DNA from: Candidatus Merdivicinus intestinigallinarum
GTDB lineage: Bacteria > Bacillota > Clostridia > Oscillospirales > Ruminococcaceae
Reading direction: 5' to 3'
Length of the DNA stretch: 64,000 nucleotides
Assembly: GCA_018713335.1 (NCBI GenBank)
Contig: DVOW01000032.1
Coordinates: 1 to 64,000, forward strand
Below, in pieces: positions 45,625-55,305 of this stretch (positions are counted from its first letter, which is position 1; each line of letters begins with the position of its first letter). The notes below the pieces were generated by a model. The model did not search any database. It saw only the letters and a program-made list of their open reading frames with translations, and was not told the origin of the DNA. Position numbers and translations under genes: made by a program.

Positions 45625-47670
45625 CTAATTCCAACCGTCTTTATTCTGGTCAAAAATCCGGTCGATAATCACCTTTAAGGGATGATTTTCCAATTTTTCC
45701 AGTTCCGGGTCGTCTTTTAACAGGGCTCGGGCCGCCTCCTGTGCCTCGGCGAACATCCCGGCGTCCTCAAAAAGGTCGGCGATGGCCAAAGCGGGCATCC
45801 CCGACTGGCGGCTCCCGAAAAAGTCCCCGGAGCCCCGGAGCTTTAAGTCCTCCCGGGCAATGACAAAGCCGTCGGCGGTGGATTTCATGACCTTTAACCG
45901 CTTCCGGTTCTCCTCCCCATCGTTGTCGGAAACCAGGATACAGTAGGATTTTTTGCTGCCCCGGCCAACCCGGCCCCGCAGCTGGTGCAGCTGGGCCAAG
46001 CCGAACCGTTCAGCGTTTTCCACCATCATGACGGTGGCGTTGGGGACGTCCACCCCCACTTCCACCACGGTGGTGGAAACCAGGAGCTGGATCTCGTTTT
46101 TCTGGAAGGCAGACATGACCGCGTCCTTTTCCGCCGGGCGCATTTTGCCGTGCAGAAGCCCTACCGAAATCCCCGGGAAGGCCCCGGCGATCTGGTCCTT
46201 ATACTGGGAGGCCGCCAGCAGGCCGCTGTCGGATTCCTCCACCAAGGGGCAGACAATGTAAGCCTGCTCGCCTGCGGCAATGTGCTCTTTGACAAAGCCC
46301 AAGGCCCGGTTCCGCTTGTCGGAATGGATCACCAGGGTTTCCACCGTCTGGCGGCCTTTGGGCAATTCGTCCAGGACGGACAAATCCAAATCCCCGTACA
46401 CGATCAGGGCCAGGGTCCGGGGGATGGGGGTGGCCGACATGACCAGGCTGTGAGGGCTTTCCCCCTTGCCCGCCAGCCGCCGCCGCTGTTCCACCCCGAA
46501 CCGGTGCTGTTCGTCGGTGATGACCAGCCCCAGGTTGTGGAAAACAGTGGAATTCTGCACCAAAGCGTGGGTTCCCACCACCGTGTCATAGGTCCCGGCG
46601 GCGATTTCCTCTTTTAACAGCTCTTTCTGCCGGGGGGTCAGGGAGCCGGTGAGCAGGCAGACCTTGACGCCCAAAGGCTCCAAAACCTTGGAAAAGGTGG
46701 CGAAATGCTGGGCGGCTAAGATTTCTGTCGGGGCCATGACCGCCGACTGGTAGCCGTTTTTGGCCGCCGCGTAAACTGCCGCCGCCGCCACCATGGTTTT
46801 TCCGGAGCCAACGTCCCCCTGTAAGAGCCGGTTCATAGGATAGGATTTTTTCATATCCGCCAAAATTTCCCCAATGGCCCGCCGCTGGGCGCCGGTTAGG
46901 GCAAAGGGCAGAGAGGCTTCAAAAGGGGTGATGTCTGTGTTGGCCAACTGCACCGCTGTGGCCGCCTTTTCCCTTCCCCGGAGCTTGATGAGGGCCAGGG
47001 ACATGGTGAAAAACTCCTCAAAAACCAGCCGCCGCCGGGCGATTTCGTAGGCTTCCCGGCCGTTGGGAAAGTGGATATTCTCAATGGCGTACCGCAGCTG
47101 GCAGAGCTTTTGGTCCTGCAAAAGCTCTTTGGGCAGGGGATCTTCCAGCTGGTCGGCGCAGACGATTGCCTCCGTCAGGTTATTGACCACCATGCCGTTT
47201 GTGAGCCCCTCCGTCAGGTTATAAACAGGCCGCAGGATCCCCGCATCCTCCGCCGGCAGGTAAGAGGTCATGGCCAGCTGGAACACCCGGCCCTTGGCGG
47301 AAAACTTCCCGGCAAAAACATATTCCTCCCCGGTCTTGATGCCATAATATGCGTACTCGTTGTTGAATATGGTCACCTGGAAGTTGGAAAGGCCGTCGTT
47401 GGCCAGGATTTTGTAAATCACCAATCCCTTGCGGATGGGGGCGGGCTGGAGTTTTTTCAGGACGTATCCCTTGATGACGCAGGATTCCCCCTCCTGGCCG
47501 TCGGCGGCCATAATGGGGGAGGTGTAGTCGATATAGCTGCGGGGATAAAACCGGAGAAGGTCGGAAACCGTTCGGATCCCCAGCTTTTCATACAGGGCGG
47601 CCCGTTTGGCCCCCACGTTTTTTAAGGCAGTCACCGGGGAATCCAGCGAAAGGCTTACGGTTTTTTCCAA
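45625..47670 (-). CDS. recG: ATP-dependent DNA helicase RecG
   Basis: LQGDVGSGKTMVAAAA, DEQHRFGVEQRRRL, VMSATPIPRTLAL, QLRGRVGRGSKKSYC. TTG start at 47670 with ggaaggagg; the longer ORF overlaps a terminator. Confidence 0.94.
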   Translation of the reverse strand: MEKTVSLSLDSPVTALKNVGAKRAALYEKLGIRTVSDLLRFYPRSYIDYTSPIMAADGQEGESCVIKGYVLKKLQPAPIRKGLVIYKILANDGLSNFQVTIFNNEYAYYGIKTGEEYVFAGKFSAKGRVFQLAMTSYLPAEDAGILRPVYNLTEGLTNGMVVNNLTEAIVCADQLEDPLPKELLQDQKLCQLRYAIENIHFPNGREAYEIARRRLVFEEFFTMSLALIKLRGREKAATAVQLANTDITPFEASLPFALTGAQRRAIGEILADMKKSYPMNRLLQGDVGSGKTMVAAAAVYAAAKNGYQSAVMAPTEILAAQHFATFSKVLEPLGVKVCLLTGSLTPRQKELLKEEIAAGTYDTVVGTHALVQNSTVFHNLGLVITDEQHRFGVEQRRRLAGKGESPHSLVMSATPIPRTLALIVYGDLDLSVLDELPKGRQTVETLVIHSDKRNRALGFVKEHIAAGEQAYIVCPLVEESDSGLLAASQYKDQIAGAFPGISVGLLHGKMRPAEKDAVMSAFQKNEIQLLVSTTVVEVGVDVPNATVMMVENAERFGLAQLHQLRGRVGRGSKKSYCILVSDNDGEENRKRLKVMKSTADGFVIAREDLKLRGSGDFFGSRQSGMPALAIADLFEDAGMFAEAQEAARALLKDDPELEKLENHPLKVIIDRIFDQNKDGWN

Positions 47671-47748
47671 AAAATTCCTCCTTCCGGACAATTTCAACAC
47701 AAAGCGGCAAAACCCCCTCGCCAATACCGGCAGGGGGCTTTGGTTTTC

Positions 47749-49395
47749 TTATTCCACCGAGATGATATAGTAATAAACCGGCTGTCCGCCGTTGATGAGG
47801 CTGATCTCCAAATTGGGGGAGAGCTTGGATTTGAGCAGTTCGCAGGCCGCCTCCGCCTGGCCGTCGGTCACGTCCGACCCGTAGATCAGGGTGACAAAGC
47901 TGGAATCCCGCTTGACCATGGAACGGGTCAGCTTGTAGACCGCCTTTTCCAGGTCCTTTTCCACAAAGGCCAGCTTGCCGTTTTCCATGGCCAGGATCTC
48001 CCCGGCCTTGATGTTGTGGCCGTCGTAATCGCTGTCCCGGGCCGCGAAGGTGATCTGCCCGGACTGGACCCTGGAGGCCGCTTCGGTCATGTTCACCTGG
48101 TTGTCCGCAAAGGACGCCTCCGGGTCAAAGGCCAGCATGGCCGAGATCCCCTGGGGGATAGTGACTGTCTGCAAAACGCAGACCCGCCGGTCGGCCAGCT
48201 TCACCGCCTGCTCCGCCGCCATAATGATGTTTTTATTATTGGGCAGGACGAATACCGTCTGGGCCGGTGTGGCATGGATGGCGTTCAAAATGTCGTCGGT
48301 GCTGGGGTTCATGGTCTGGCCCCCGGTCACCACGTTGTTGACGCCCAGATCCTCAAACAGGGACTGCACCCCCATACCGGCGGCCACTGCCACAAAGCCG
48401 TAGGGAATATCCGGGTCAACGGGGACATAGCTGGCGTTTTCCGCCATCTGTTCCGCCTCCGTCACCTGGGCGGTGTGCTGTTCCTTCATGTTTTCGATCT
48501 TCAGCTTGGTGAGCATCCCGAATTTGAGCCCCGCTTCCAGGGCGTTGCCGGGATGGTTGGTGTGGACATGGACCTTGATGATCTCCTCGTCGTCCACCAC
48601 CACAACGGAATCGCCGATGGATTCCAGATAGGCCCGGAGCTTCAAGGCGTCCTCGCAGCCGGGGGCCTTCAGGACGATAAATTCCGTACAGTAAGTAAAC
48701 AGGATGTCCCCGTCCGCTTCCGCCACAGCGGAGCGTTTGGGTTTGGCCGCGCTCCCGCCTGCCGGGGCCGCTTCCGGTTTTTTCACAGGGCCGCCCTCGA
48801 ACACGTCCAGCATGGCCTGGAGGATAATCACCAGCCCCTGACCGCCTGCGTCCACTACCCCGGCCTTTTTTAAGACCGGCAGCATTTCCGGGGTGCGGGC
48901 CAGGGTTTCCTTGGCCTGGGCCACAGCGGCCCGGAAAACCGTCAAGGCGTCGTTGTCATCCATGGCTACGCTGCGGGCTTTTTCCGAAGCCTCTCTTGCC
49001 ACAGTCAGGATGGTGCCCTCTGTGGGCTTCATCACCGCTTTATACGCGGCGGTAACGCCTTCTACTAACGCGTCCGCAAGGTCGGCGCCGCTGGCCTCGC
49101 TTTTCCCCTGCAAGCCTTTGGAGATTCCCCGGAACAGCAGGGAGAGGATAACGCCGGAGTTGCCCCTGGCGCCCCGCAGCAGGGCGGAAGCCGCCACCTT
49201 GGAGGTTTCCGAAACCGCGGGGTCCTTGAGCATTTCCAGCTCCCGGGCGGCCGCGCCGATGGTCATGGACATATTGGTTCCCGTATCGCCGTCCGGAACA
49301 GGGAAGACGTTCAATTCGTCCACCGACTGTTTCTGGCTGGCCAGGGTATATGCCGCGGAAAGGATTGCGTCCCGCAGCAGACTTCCGTTAATCAC
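47749..49395 (-). CDS. DAK2 domain protein (YloV/FakA-like kinase)
   Basis: LNVFPVPDGDTGTNMSMTI, ALLRGARGNSGVILSLLFRGISKGL, DAGGQGLVIILQAM; 548 aa. Confidence 0.92.
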   Translation of the reverse strand: MINGSLLRDAILSAAYTLASQKQSVDELNVFPVPDGDTGTNMSMTIGAAARELEMLKDPAVSETSKVAASALLRGARGNSGVILSLLFRGISKGLQGKSEASGADLADALVEGVTAAYKAVMKPTEGTILTVAREASEKARSVAMDDNDALTVFRAAVAQAKETLARTPEMLPVLKKAGVVDAGGQGLVIILQAMLDVFEGGPVKKPEAAPAGGSAAKPKRSAVAEADGDILFTYCTEFIVLKAPGCEDALKLRAYLESIGDSVVVVDDEEIIKVHVHTNHPGNALEAGLKFGMLTKLKIENMKEQHTAQVTEAEQMAENASYVPVDPDIPYGFVAVAAGMGVQSLFEDLGVNNVVTGGQTMNPSTDDILNAIHATPAQTVFVLPNNKNIIMAAEQAVKLADRRVCVLQTVTIPQGISAMLAFDPEASFADNQVNMTEAASRVQSGQITFAARDSDYDGHNIKAGEILAMENGKLAFVEKDLEKAVYKLTRSMVKRDSSFVTLIYGSDVTDGQAEAACELLKSKLSPNLEISLINGGQPVYYYIISVE

Positions 49396-49419
49396 AACAG
49401 CTGCACTCCTTCTTTTGGC

Positions 49420-49773
49420 CTAGTTGGTCCGCATCCCGTCCACAAAAACATTGACATGCTCCACGGGGATGCCGGTGACATCCTCCACGGTATAGCTCAC
49501 CTTGTGCATAATGCTTTTGACAATGGCGGCGATGTTGACGCCGTAGGTGACGATGATATGGAGGTCGATAATGAGCCCGCTGCCGCGGGTGCGGATGCGG
49601 ACGCCCCGGGTATCCTCATGACGCCCCTTCAGCCGGCTGAAAAGGTCCGCTGCCGGATGGACCCCGGCCATAGCGGCAACGCCGAAGCAGCTGGACGCGG
49701 CGGACGCCACAAGGTTCACAAAGAAATTCTGGGAAATGGAGATCGTACCCAGATGGTTTTTCAGTCTGACCAT
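49420..49773 (-). CDS. Asp23/Gls24 family envelope stress response protein
   Basis: GTISISQNFFVNLVASAASSCFGVAAM..VNIAAIVKSIMHKVSYTVEDVTGIPVEHVNVFVDGMR. Confidence 0.93.
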   Translation of the reverse strand: MVRLKNHLGTISISQNFFVNLVASAASSCFGVAAMAGVHPAADLFSRLKGRHEDTRGVRIRTRGSGLIIDLHIIVTYGVNIAAIVKSIMHKVSYTVEDVTGIPVEHVNVFVDGMRTN

Positions 49774-49966
49774 ATCGAACCCCCCTGGTTTAATTTATCA
49801 CGAAAACTATCATTCTTATAATACAGTTTAAACAAAACCCGCCTGTTTGTCAAGGGAAACGGCCCCTTTTTGAGATTTCCCACAAGAAACGGCGCGGATT
49901 TTTTCCGGTATAGAAAAGCGCTCTGCCGCATAGTCTAATAGCGGTTCATAGAAAGGGGAGGTTGCC

Positions 49967-51136
49967 ATGCGGACACATTTGCGGAGGAAATACCGGCTTC
50001 AGCGGATCTTCGCGGCTTTAGCCGCCGCAGCCGGAGTGGCCGGGTGCGCGGCCATGTTATTTTACAGCCTGCCGGGGATTTCCGGATATATGGTAAAAGC
50101 GGGGGTAATCTCGGCGGGCTTTGCTTTGCCGGAAGGCGGACTGGCTGTGCTGGAAGGCGGGCTGAACCAGGAGGAGCCCCAGTCGGTTCCTGCGGCAGAG
50201 CCCATTCCGGAAAGCTCCGCTTTGCCGGAGGAATCTGAGGCGGCGGAGGAGCCGGCTCCCCAGGAGGAAAGCGAACCGGCGGAAGCCTCCTATCCGCCCA
50301 TTGAAGTCAGCGTCCCTGCCGTTGCCGATGAAAACAAAGCGGAGCTGGTCCATAAAACCTATACGGTTTCGCCCTCTAATATTTATATTCCCCTGGAAAA
50401 CGGATATATTAAAAACTGCACCAGCATTTCCAAGGCGGATATTGAGGCCCAGGTCCAAAACCCGCCGTATTTTACCATCGAGGATACAGACGAACCCCAG
50501 GTGCTGATTATGCACACCCACACAACGGAAAGCTATGTCCCCTTTACCGGGGATTATTACGACAAAACCATGTCCTTCCGTTCCACCGACAACAGCCGGA
50601 ACATGGCGGTGGTAGGGGACCGGATCGCCTCTGAGCTGGAGGCGGCGGGGATCGGGGTCATCCACGACACCACCCAGCACGATTACCCCTCCTACAACGG
50701 GGCCTATGACCGTTCCCAGAAAACCGTGGAGCAGTATTTGGCGGAATACCCTTCCATTAAGATCGTGCTGGACGTCCACCGGGACGCCATCGCCTCCGGG
50801 GACCAGGTGATCTCCGCCGAAACGGAGATCGACGGGAAAAAGGCCGCCCAGGTGATGATCATTTCCGGCTGCGACGACGGCACCATGGGCTATCCCGATT
50901 ATATGAAAAATCTGAGCTTTGCCGCCGCGCTGCAAAACCAGCTGGAGGGGGACTATCCCACCTTGACCCGGCCCATTCTCTTTGATTACCGGAAATACAA
51001 CCAGCAGCTGACCACCGGCTCCCTGCTTCTGGAAATCGGCAGCCACGGCAACACTTTAGAGCAGGCGGCCTATACCGGGGAGCTCATCGGCAAATCCCTG
51101 GGGCGGCTGCTGAATGAAATGAAAACTGCCGAATAA
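49967..51136 (+). CDS. spoIIP: Stage II sporulation protein P
   Basis: N-terminal TM, PVLIMHTHTTESYVP, VVGDRIASELEAAGIGVIHDTTQHDYPSYNGAYDRS, VLDVHRDAI, LLLEIGSHGNTLEQA. Confidence 0.93.
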   Translation: MRTHLRRKYRLQRIFAALAAAAGVAGCAAMLFYSLPGISGYMVKAGVISAGFALPEGGLAVLEGGLNQEEPQSVPAAEPIPESSALPEESEAAEEPAPQEESEPAEASYPPIEVSVPAVADENKAELVHKTYTVSPSNIYIPLENGYIKNCTSISKADIEAQVQNPPYFTIEDTDEPQVLIMHTHTTESYVPFTGDYYDKTMSFRSTDNSRNMAVVGDRIASELEAAGIGVIHDTTQHDYPSYNGAYDRSQKTVEQYLAEYPSIKIVLDVHRDAIASGDQVISAETEIDGKKAAQVMIISGCDDGTMGYPDYMKNLSFAAALQNQLEGDYPTLTRPILFDYRKYNQQLTTGSLLLEIGSHGNTLEQAAYTGELIGKSLGRLLNEMKTAE

Positions 51137-51147
51137 CGAGGATTTTT

Positions 51148-51489
51148 ATGAAAACATGGATGTGGAACCTGCGGTATTTTCTTCTGGGCTTTATCCCCAC
51201 TCTGTGCCTGTTCGGGCTGGTGGGGGGCATTTTGACGGTGTGGCTCCGTTCGGCTGCCGCCCTGATGCCGGAAACGCCCTCCCTTACCCTGGAAAGGGCG
51301 GAAAACGGCTGGACTGTCACGGCTTTCGGGGAGGAGCACACCCTTTCCCTGCCCGGACAGAAGCTGGAAACCGCCGTGTCCCGTTTCCCCACCCTTGTCC
51401 CAAGGGAGCTGCGGCTGGCGGCCTGGGGCGCGGATGAAATTTTTGGGGAAAACTGGCAGGAATATCTGGAGGAAAAGCTCCCACAATAA
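51148..51489 (+). CDS. Hypothetical membrane protein
   Basis: RNLRYFLLGFIPTLCLFGLVGGILTVWL TM segment; 12 bp after spoIIP. Confidence 0.7.
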   Translation: MKTWMWNLRYFLLGFIPTLCLFGLVGGILTVWLRSAAALMPETPSLTLERAENGWTVTAFGEEHTLSLPGQKLETAVSRFPTLVPRELRLAAWGADEIFGENWQEYLEEKLPQ

Positions 51490-51529
51490 CAAGGGGATTT
51501 CCCCCAGTACAAAAAAGGAGGCTGTCGCC

Positions 51530-51715
51530 ATGCCGCAATTAACTGCCAAAGAGCTGACCGCCCTGGGCGACCAGCTGGGAATGGAATGTTCCCTGGTCAA
51601 AAAATACGAGATGTATGCCCAAGTATGCGCCGACCCGCAGCTCCGCACCAAGTGCGAGGAAACCGCCGCCAAGCATCGGAACCACTACCAGGCCCTGCTG
51701 GGCCTGCTGGGCTGA
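51530..51715 (+). CDS. Small coat-like helical protein
   Basis: MPQLTAKELTALGDQLGMECSLVKKYEMYAQVCADPQLRTKCEETAAKHRNHYQALLGLLG; RBS aaaggagg. Confidence 0.7.
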   Translation: MPQLTAKELTALGDQLGMECSLVKKYEMYAQVCADPQLRTKCEETAAKHRNHYQALLGLLG

Positions 51716-51729
51716 GGAAAGGAGCCGCT

Positions 51730-52008
51730 ATGCAAGCCACTGTGAACACTGCGAATTTTGACGACAAGGAGATTTTGACAGACGCCTTAGCGTCGGAGAA
51801 GTTTGCCGCAGACAGCTACAATACCTTCAGCTGTGAAGCGGCCACCCCCCAGGTAAGGCAGAATTTTCTTTCCCTCCTGTCGGAGGAGCACGAGATCCAA
51901 AACAGTATTTTCCTGGAAATGAGCAAACGGGGCTGGTACCCCACACCTGCCGCCGAACAGCAGAAGATCGACGACGCCAGAGTCAAATACCGCAATATGG
52001 CGCCGTAA
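51730..52008 (+). CDS. CotF-like spore coat protein
   Basis: DDKEILTDALASEKFAADSYNTFSCEAATPQVRQNFLSLLSEEHEIQNSIFLEMSKRGWYPTPAA. Confidence 0.8.
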   Translation: MQATVNTANFDDKEILTDALASEKFAADSYNTFSCEAATPQVRQNFLSLLSEEHEIQNSIFLEMSKRGWYPTPAAEQQKIDDARVKYRNMAP

Positions 52009-52010
52009 AC

Positions 52011-52044
52011 AAAGCCTCCGGAGAAAGGTTCTCCGGAGGCTTTT
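52011..52044 (+). terminator. Rho-independent terminator
   Basis: AAAGCCTCCGGAG-aaaggtt-CTCCGGAGGCTTTT. Confidence 0.9.
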
Positions 52045-52081
52045 GTGTGTTTGGATCAAGGGGGAAAACGTCCGGCGGCTT

Positions 52082-52258
52082 TTATAAGACGCCGCAGTCC
52101 TCGTAGTCCTTCCATTTGTTGCGGTAGGCGCGTTCCGTCAGGAAATGATTGATCAGGTAAGCGCCGCCCATGATGAGGGTCAGCATCCCAAGGACCAGAG
52201 AAATGACCGACATGACTGTCATGCCGCCGTCCCCAGAACAGTTGCGGTTAGATTTCAT
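52082..52258 (-). CDS. 58-aa small membrane protein
   Basis: Manual translation MKSNRNCSGDGGMTVMSVISLVLGMLTLIMGGAYLINHFLTERAYRNKWKDYEDCGVL; directly downstream of ttcA-like gene. Below the ORF-track cutoff. Confidence 0.55.
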   Translation of the reverse strand: MKSNRNCSGDGGMTVMSVISLVLGMLTLIMGGAYLINHFLTERAYRNKWKDYEDCGVL

Positions 52259-53008
52259 TTAAAAAACCTCCTTCACAGGCTCCGTCTGATCGGGAAAGCC
52301 CCAGCCGTCCAGGCCGCTGCGCCGCAATGCGCCGAACACCCGGTACTGGAAGCCGCTGCTTTCCCGTTCTTTCTGGGCCAGAAATTCCTTCATCACCTGC
52401 CGCTGGGTGTGGCCGTCGGCAGGGCATTTGCTTTTGACAACCGGAAGCCCCGTCCGTTCCACCGCCCGGCGGATCTCCTTTTCCGGGGCGAACACCAGGG
52501 GACGGATCATCCAAAGGTCCTTCCGGGACAGATAGGACTTGGGGGAGAAGCACCCCAGCCGCCCTTCGTTGAACAAATTCATCATAAAGGTCTCAATGAC
52601 GTCGTTATAGTGGTGCCCCAAGGCAATCTTGTTGCAGCCTGCTTCCTTGGCCGCGTCATGCAAAGCCCCCCGGCGCATCCGGGCGCAGAGGCTGCAGGGA
52701 TTCGTTTCCTGCCGGGCGTCAAAGACGATCTCCCCGATCTGGGTTTTTTTGACCACATAGGGGATCTCCAGTTCCTCGCATATTTTTCCTATGGCGGAAT
52801 AGTCCCCTGGGGCCCCATGGAACTGCGGGTCCAGCGTAATTGCCGTCAGGCTGTAATCAATGCCGATAAAACGCCGCAGCCGGGCAAGCCCCACTAAAAG
52901 CGCCACGGAATCCTTCCCGCCGGAAATGCCCACGGCGATCCGGTCGCCGTCCTGGATCAAGTCAAATTCCTGAATGGCCTTCCGCATATATCCCAAAACT
53001 CGCTGCAT
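52259..53008 (-). CDS. TtcA-type tRNA 2-thiocytidine biosynthesis protein
   Basis: IAVGISGGKDSVALLVGL, CSLCARMRRGALHDAAKEAGCNKIALGHHYNDVIETFMMN. Confidence 0.9.
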   Translation of the reverse strand: MQRVLGYMRKAIQEFDLIQDGDRIAVGISGGKDSVALLVGLARLRRFIGIDYSLTAITLDPQFHGAPGDYSAIGKICEELEIPYVVKKTQIGEIVFDARQETNPCSLCARMRRGALHDAAKEAGCNKIALGHHYNDVIETFMMNLFNEGRLGCFSPKSYLSRKDLWMIRPLVFAPEKEIRRAVERTGLPVVKSKCPADGHTQRQVMKEFLAQKERESSGFQYRVFGALRRSGLDGWGFPDQTEPVKEVF

Positions 53009-53110
53009 AAAACCTCCCGGTTACGAAAAAATGCCTGTGCTTTGATTATAGCCCATTTCCCGGAGAAAAGCAAGGCCGCAAATCATAAGATTCCTTTAAT
53101 CTTATAAAAA

Positions 53111-53139
53111 TAAGGGACGGGCCGAAGCGCCGTCCCTTG
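53111..53139 (-). terminator. Terminator-like hairpin
   Basis: AAGGGACGG-gccgaagcg-CCGTCCCTT. Confidence 0.7.
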
Positions 53140-53150
53140 GGGATCCTGAA

Positions 53151-55268
53151 TTATTCCGCTTGTGCTTTCAGCTGCGCCATATCAAAGGACAGCATCCGGT
53201 CCGGCGCGGCCAGGTAGAAGGTTTCCCCGTCAAAAATCCCGGTCCGGTAATCCAGGTACTGGCTGCCGTCGGTTTCCATGGGCTGATCCAGCAGCTTCAC
53301 AAAGCCGTTCCGGCTGTCATAGGAGTACAGGACATATCGGATGGGGGTCTCCGCGCCGTAATCCACCACGGAGAAGCCGATCAGGCCGTTTTCCTCGTCC
53401 AGATAGAGGCTTGCCGGATCGTCCCAGCCCAAAAGGCTTACCGGCCCTTCCAGGGTCACGGAATGGAGCTCCTCAAACCCGACAGGGGTCCGGTCCCGGT
53501 ACATGATCAGCTGCAAGCCGGTCTGAACGCCGGTTTCATCGTAAACCGGGGTGACCTTCAGCACCTGGGAGCCAAATTCGTAATACTCGCCGAAGTCCCC
53601 CATCTCCTGGGGCGTTTGATTGAGGAATTCCGGGGATCTTGGCATGGAGCAGTCCACCGAGCAGATAAATTTGCCGGAAGCATCCAGATAGTGGGCAAAA
53701 TACCCGTGGTACCAGACGGACGACACGTTGGTGTCCGGAATAAAGTTCTCCATCTTCCCTAACATATTCAAATTCTTGTCCAGCAGGTAAAGGGAAACGG
53801 AATTCTGGGCGGTGGATACAGACACCCGGATAGAACGGCCGTTGGGGTTTTCGGAAAAACCGTCCATCATCACGCCGTCCACAGTGGCTTCCGCCTCCAG
53901 CCTGATCCGGCTGCCGGTGTAGGAAAACGCGGTGAGGCAGGTTTGGGACTGGCTGGACCGGGCCATGTAGATCTGGCCCTCGTCCAGGTAAAAGGTATCC
54001 CCTTTCCCCAAATAGGAGAGGATATCCTGGAACTCATCGGGCTGCCGCAGGTCTATAAGTCCGATAAAGGTGTACACAGGGGCGTCGGCTTCCGCGCTGA
54101 TCCGGATCTGCTCCTCCGAGGGGAGCACTTCTTCGCCATTTACATAGCATACCGGCAGATAGCTGCTGGTATGCTCCTCAGAAAGCGCCTGGCTGGGGGA
54201 AACCGTATAAGTGGTTACCAGGGCCAGCCGTCCGTTTTGGTTGTAGGAAGCGGTCAGCTGGCCGTCCTGGGCCAGGGTGCTGAGATATACCGGCTTTTGG
54301 GGGTTGCTGATGTCATAGCTGGAAAGTACGGCGACTTCCCGCTGGCGGGTGCCGTTGTCGGACCAGTAATAGGCGGTCCCCACTACTGTTAACGTGTCCT
54401 TTTCCAGATAAAGGCCGGAAAAAGAAACGCTGCTTAAATGCATGCCGTTAAAAACCGGCAGCTGGTATTCCGGCCGGAAAGCGCTGGCCGGGGCTTGAGG
54501 GTTGCTCATGGAGTAAACGCGGACCGTATCGGCGTCTGCGTCTGAGGACAGGGTGCAGATCACAGCTCCGTTCTGCTGTACAGGCAGGGCGGCGGAGCCG
54601 ACCCTGTTCAACTGGACGGAGGTGCCGCGGCTGGAAGCGACGGCAATATCGTTGTTTTCATACACTTCGCTGTTTTGGCGGAAGGCCAGCATGGCCCGGT
54701 AAGCGTCCTCATAAGCGGAGATATCCTGCTGCTGGAGGCTGTCTTCCGGCTGGGAAGGCTCCGGAGCCGGCGCAGAAGACGGTTCCGGGGACTGCGCTTG
54801 GGAAGCGGGAGGCTCCGGCTGCCGGGAAGACGCGCTCCCCTCATCCGAAGCGGCGCCGCCGCTTGATTCCGCCGGCGGTGTTTCAGTGCTTTCCGGCGTT
54901 TCGCCGGAGTTTGCGGGGTCCTGCTGCGGCAGAGATCCCTGGGGGTCCTCATCAGAAGCGGAAGGCTCAGAAGGCTCCGCGGAGGAAGGGCCGCTGCCCG
55001 CCTGGGAAGCGGGGGCGGAGGATTCCGCCTGAATCATGGGGTCGCCGGAAAATTCCCGCAGGAAAAACGTGCCGGAAAGAACCACAAGCAGGCACGCCGC
55101 AGCCGCGGCGGCAGGGATATACCGCCGGATACGGATCATGGGAGCCTGCCGGCGGTCCGGAAGCCTTTTTATGAAGTTTTCCGGTTCCAGCGACGGCGGG
55201 ACCTTGATGGAGTCCGCCATCTCCCGAATGCGCTGCTCCAGCGCATCTTTTTCCGGGGTGTGTTTCAT
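53151..55268 (-). CDS. Membrane-anchored beta-propeller-domain protein (possible anti-sigma partner)
   Basis: Short cytosolic N-terminus, one TM (YIPAAAAAACLLVVLSGTFFL), ~100-aa S/P/E/Q-rich linker, large extracellular domain with repeated LYLEKDTLTVVG-type blades; downstream of an ECF sigma gene. Confidence 0.75.
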   Translation of the reverse strand: MKHTPEKDALEQRIREMADSIKVPPSLEPENFIKRLPDRRQAPMIRIRRYIPAAAAAACLLVVLSGTFFLREFSGDPMIQAESSAPASQAGSGPSSAEPSEPSASDEDPQGSLPQQDPANSGETPESTETPPAESSGGAASDEGSASSRQPEPPASQAQSPEPSSAPAPEPSQPEDSLQQQDISAYEDAYRAMLAFRQNSEVYENNDIAVASSRGTSVQLNRVGSAALPVQQNGAVICTLSSDADADTVRVYSMSNPQAPASAFRPEYQLPVFNGMHLSSVSFSGLYLEKDTLTVVGTAYYWSDNGTRQREVAVLSSYDISNPQKPVYLSTLAQDGQLTASYNQNGRLALVTTYTVSPSQALSEEHTSSYLPVCYVNGEEVLPSEEQIRISAEADAPVYTFIGLIDLRQPDEFQDILSYLGKGDTFYLDEGQIYMARSSQSQTCLTAFSYTGSRIRLEAEATVDGVMMDGFSENPNGRSIRVSVSTAQNSVSLYLLDKNLNMLGKMENFIPDTNVSSVWYHGYFAHYLDASGKFICSVDCSMPRSPEFLNQTPQEMGDFGEYYEFGSQVLKVTPVYDETGVQTGLQLIMYRDRTPVGFEELHSVTLEGPVSLLGWDDPASLYLDEENGLIGFSVVDYGAETPIRYVLYSYDSRNGFVKLLDQPMETDGSQYLDYRTGIFDGETFYLAAPDRMLSFDMAQLKAQAE

Positions 55269-55305
55269 GGATGATCGTCCTTTCCGAAGGATAAAAGCGT
55301 TTTAG

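Noticed and set aside
47671-47724. Upstream ATG extension of recG (699 aa)
   Set aside because: The extra N-terminus overlaps a terminator-like hairpin (aaaccccctcgcc..ggcagggggcttt). A TTG with a strong RBS at 47670 is a better start.
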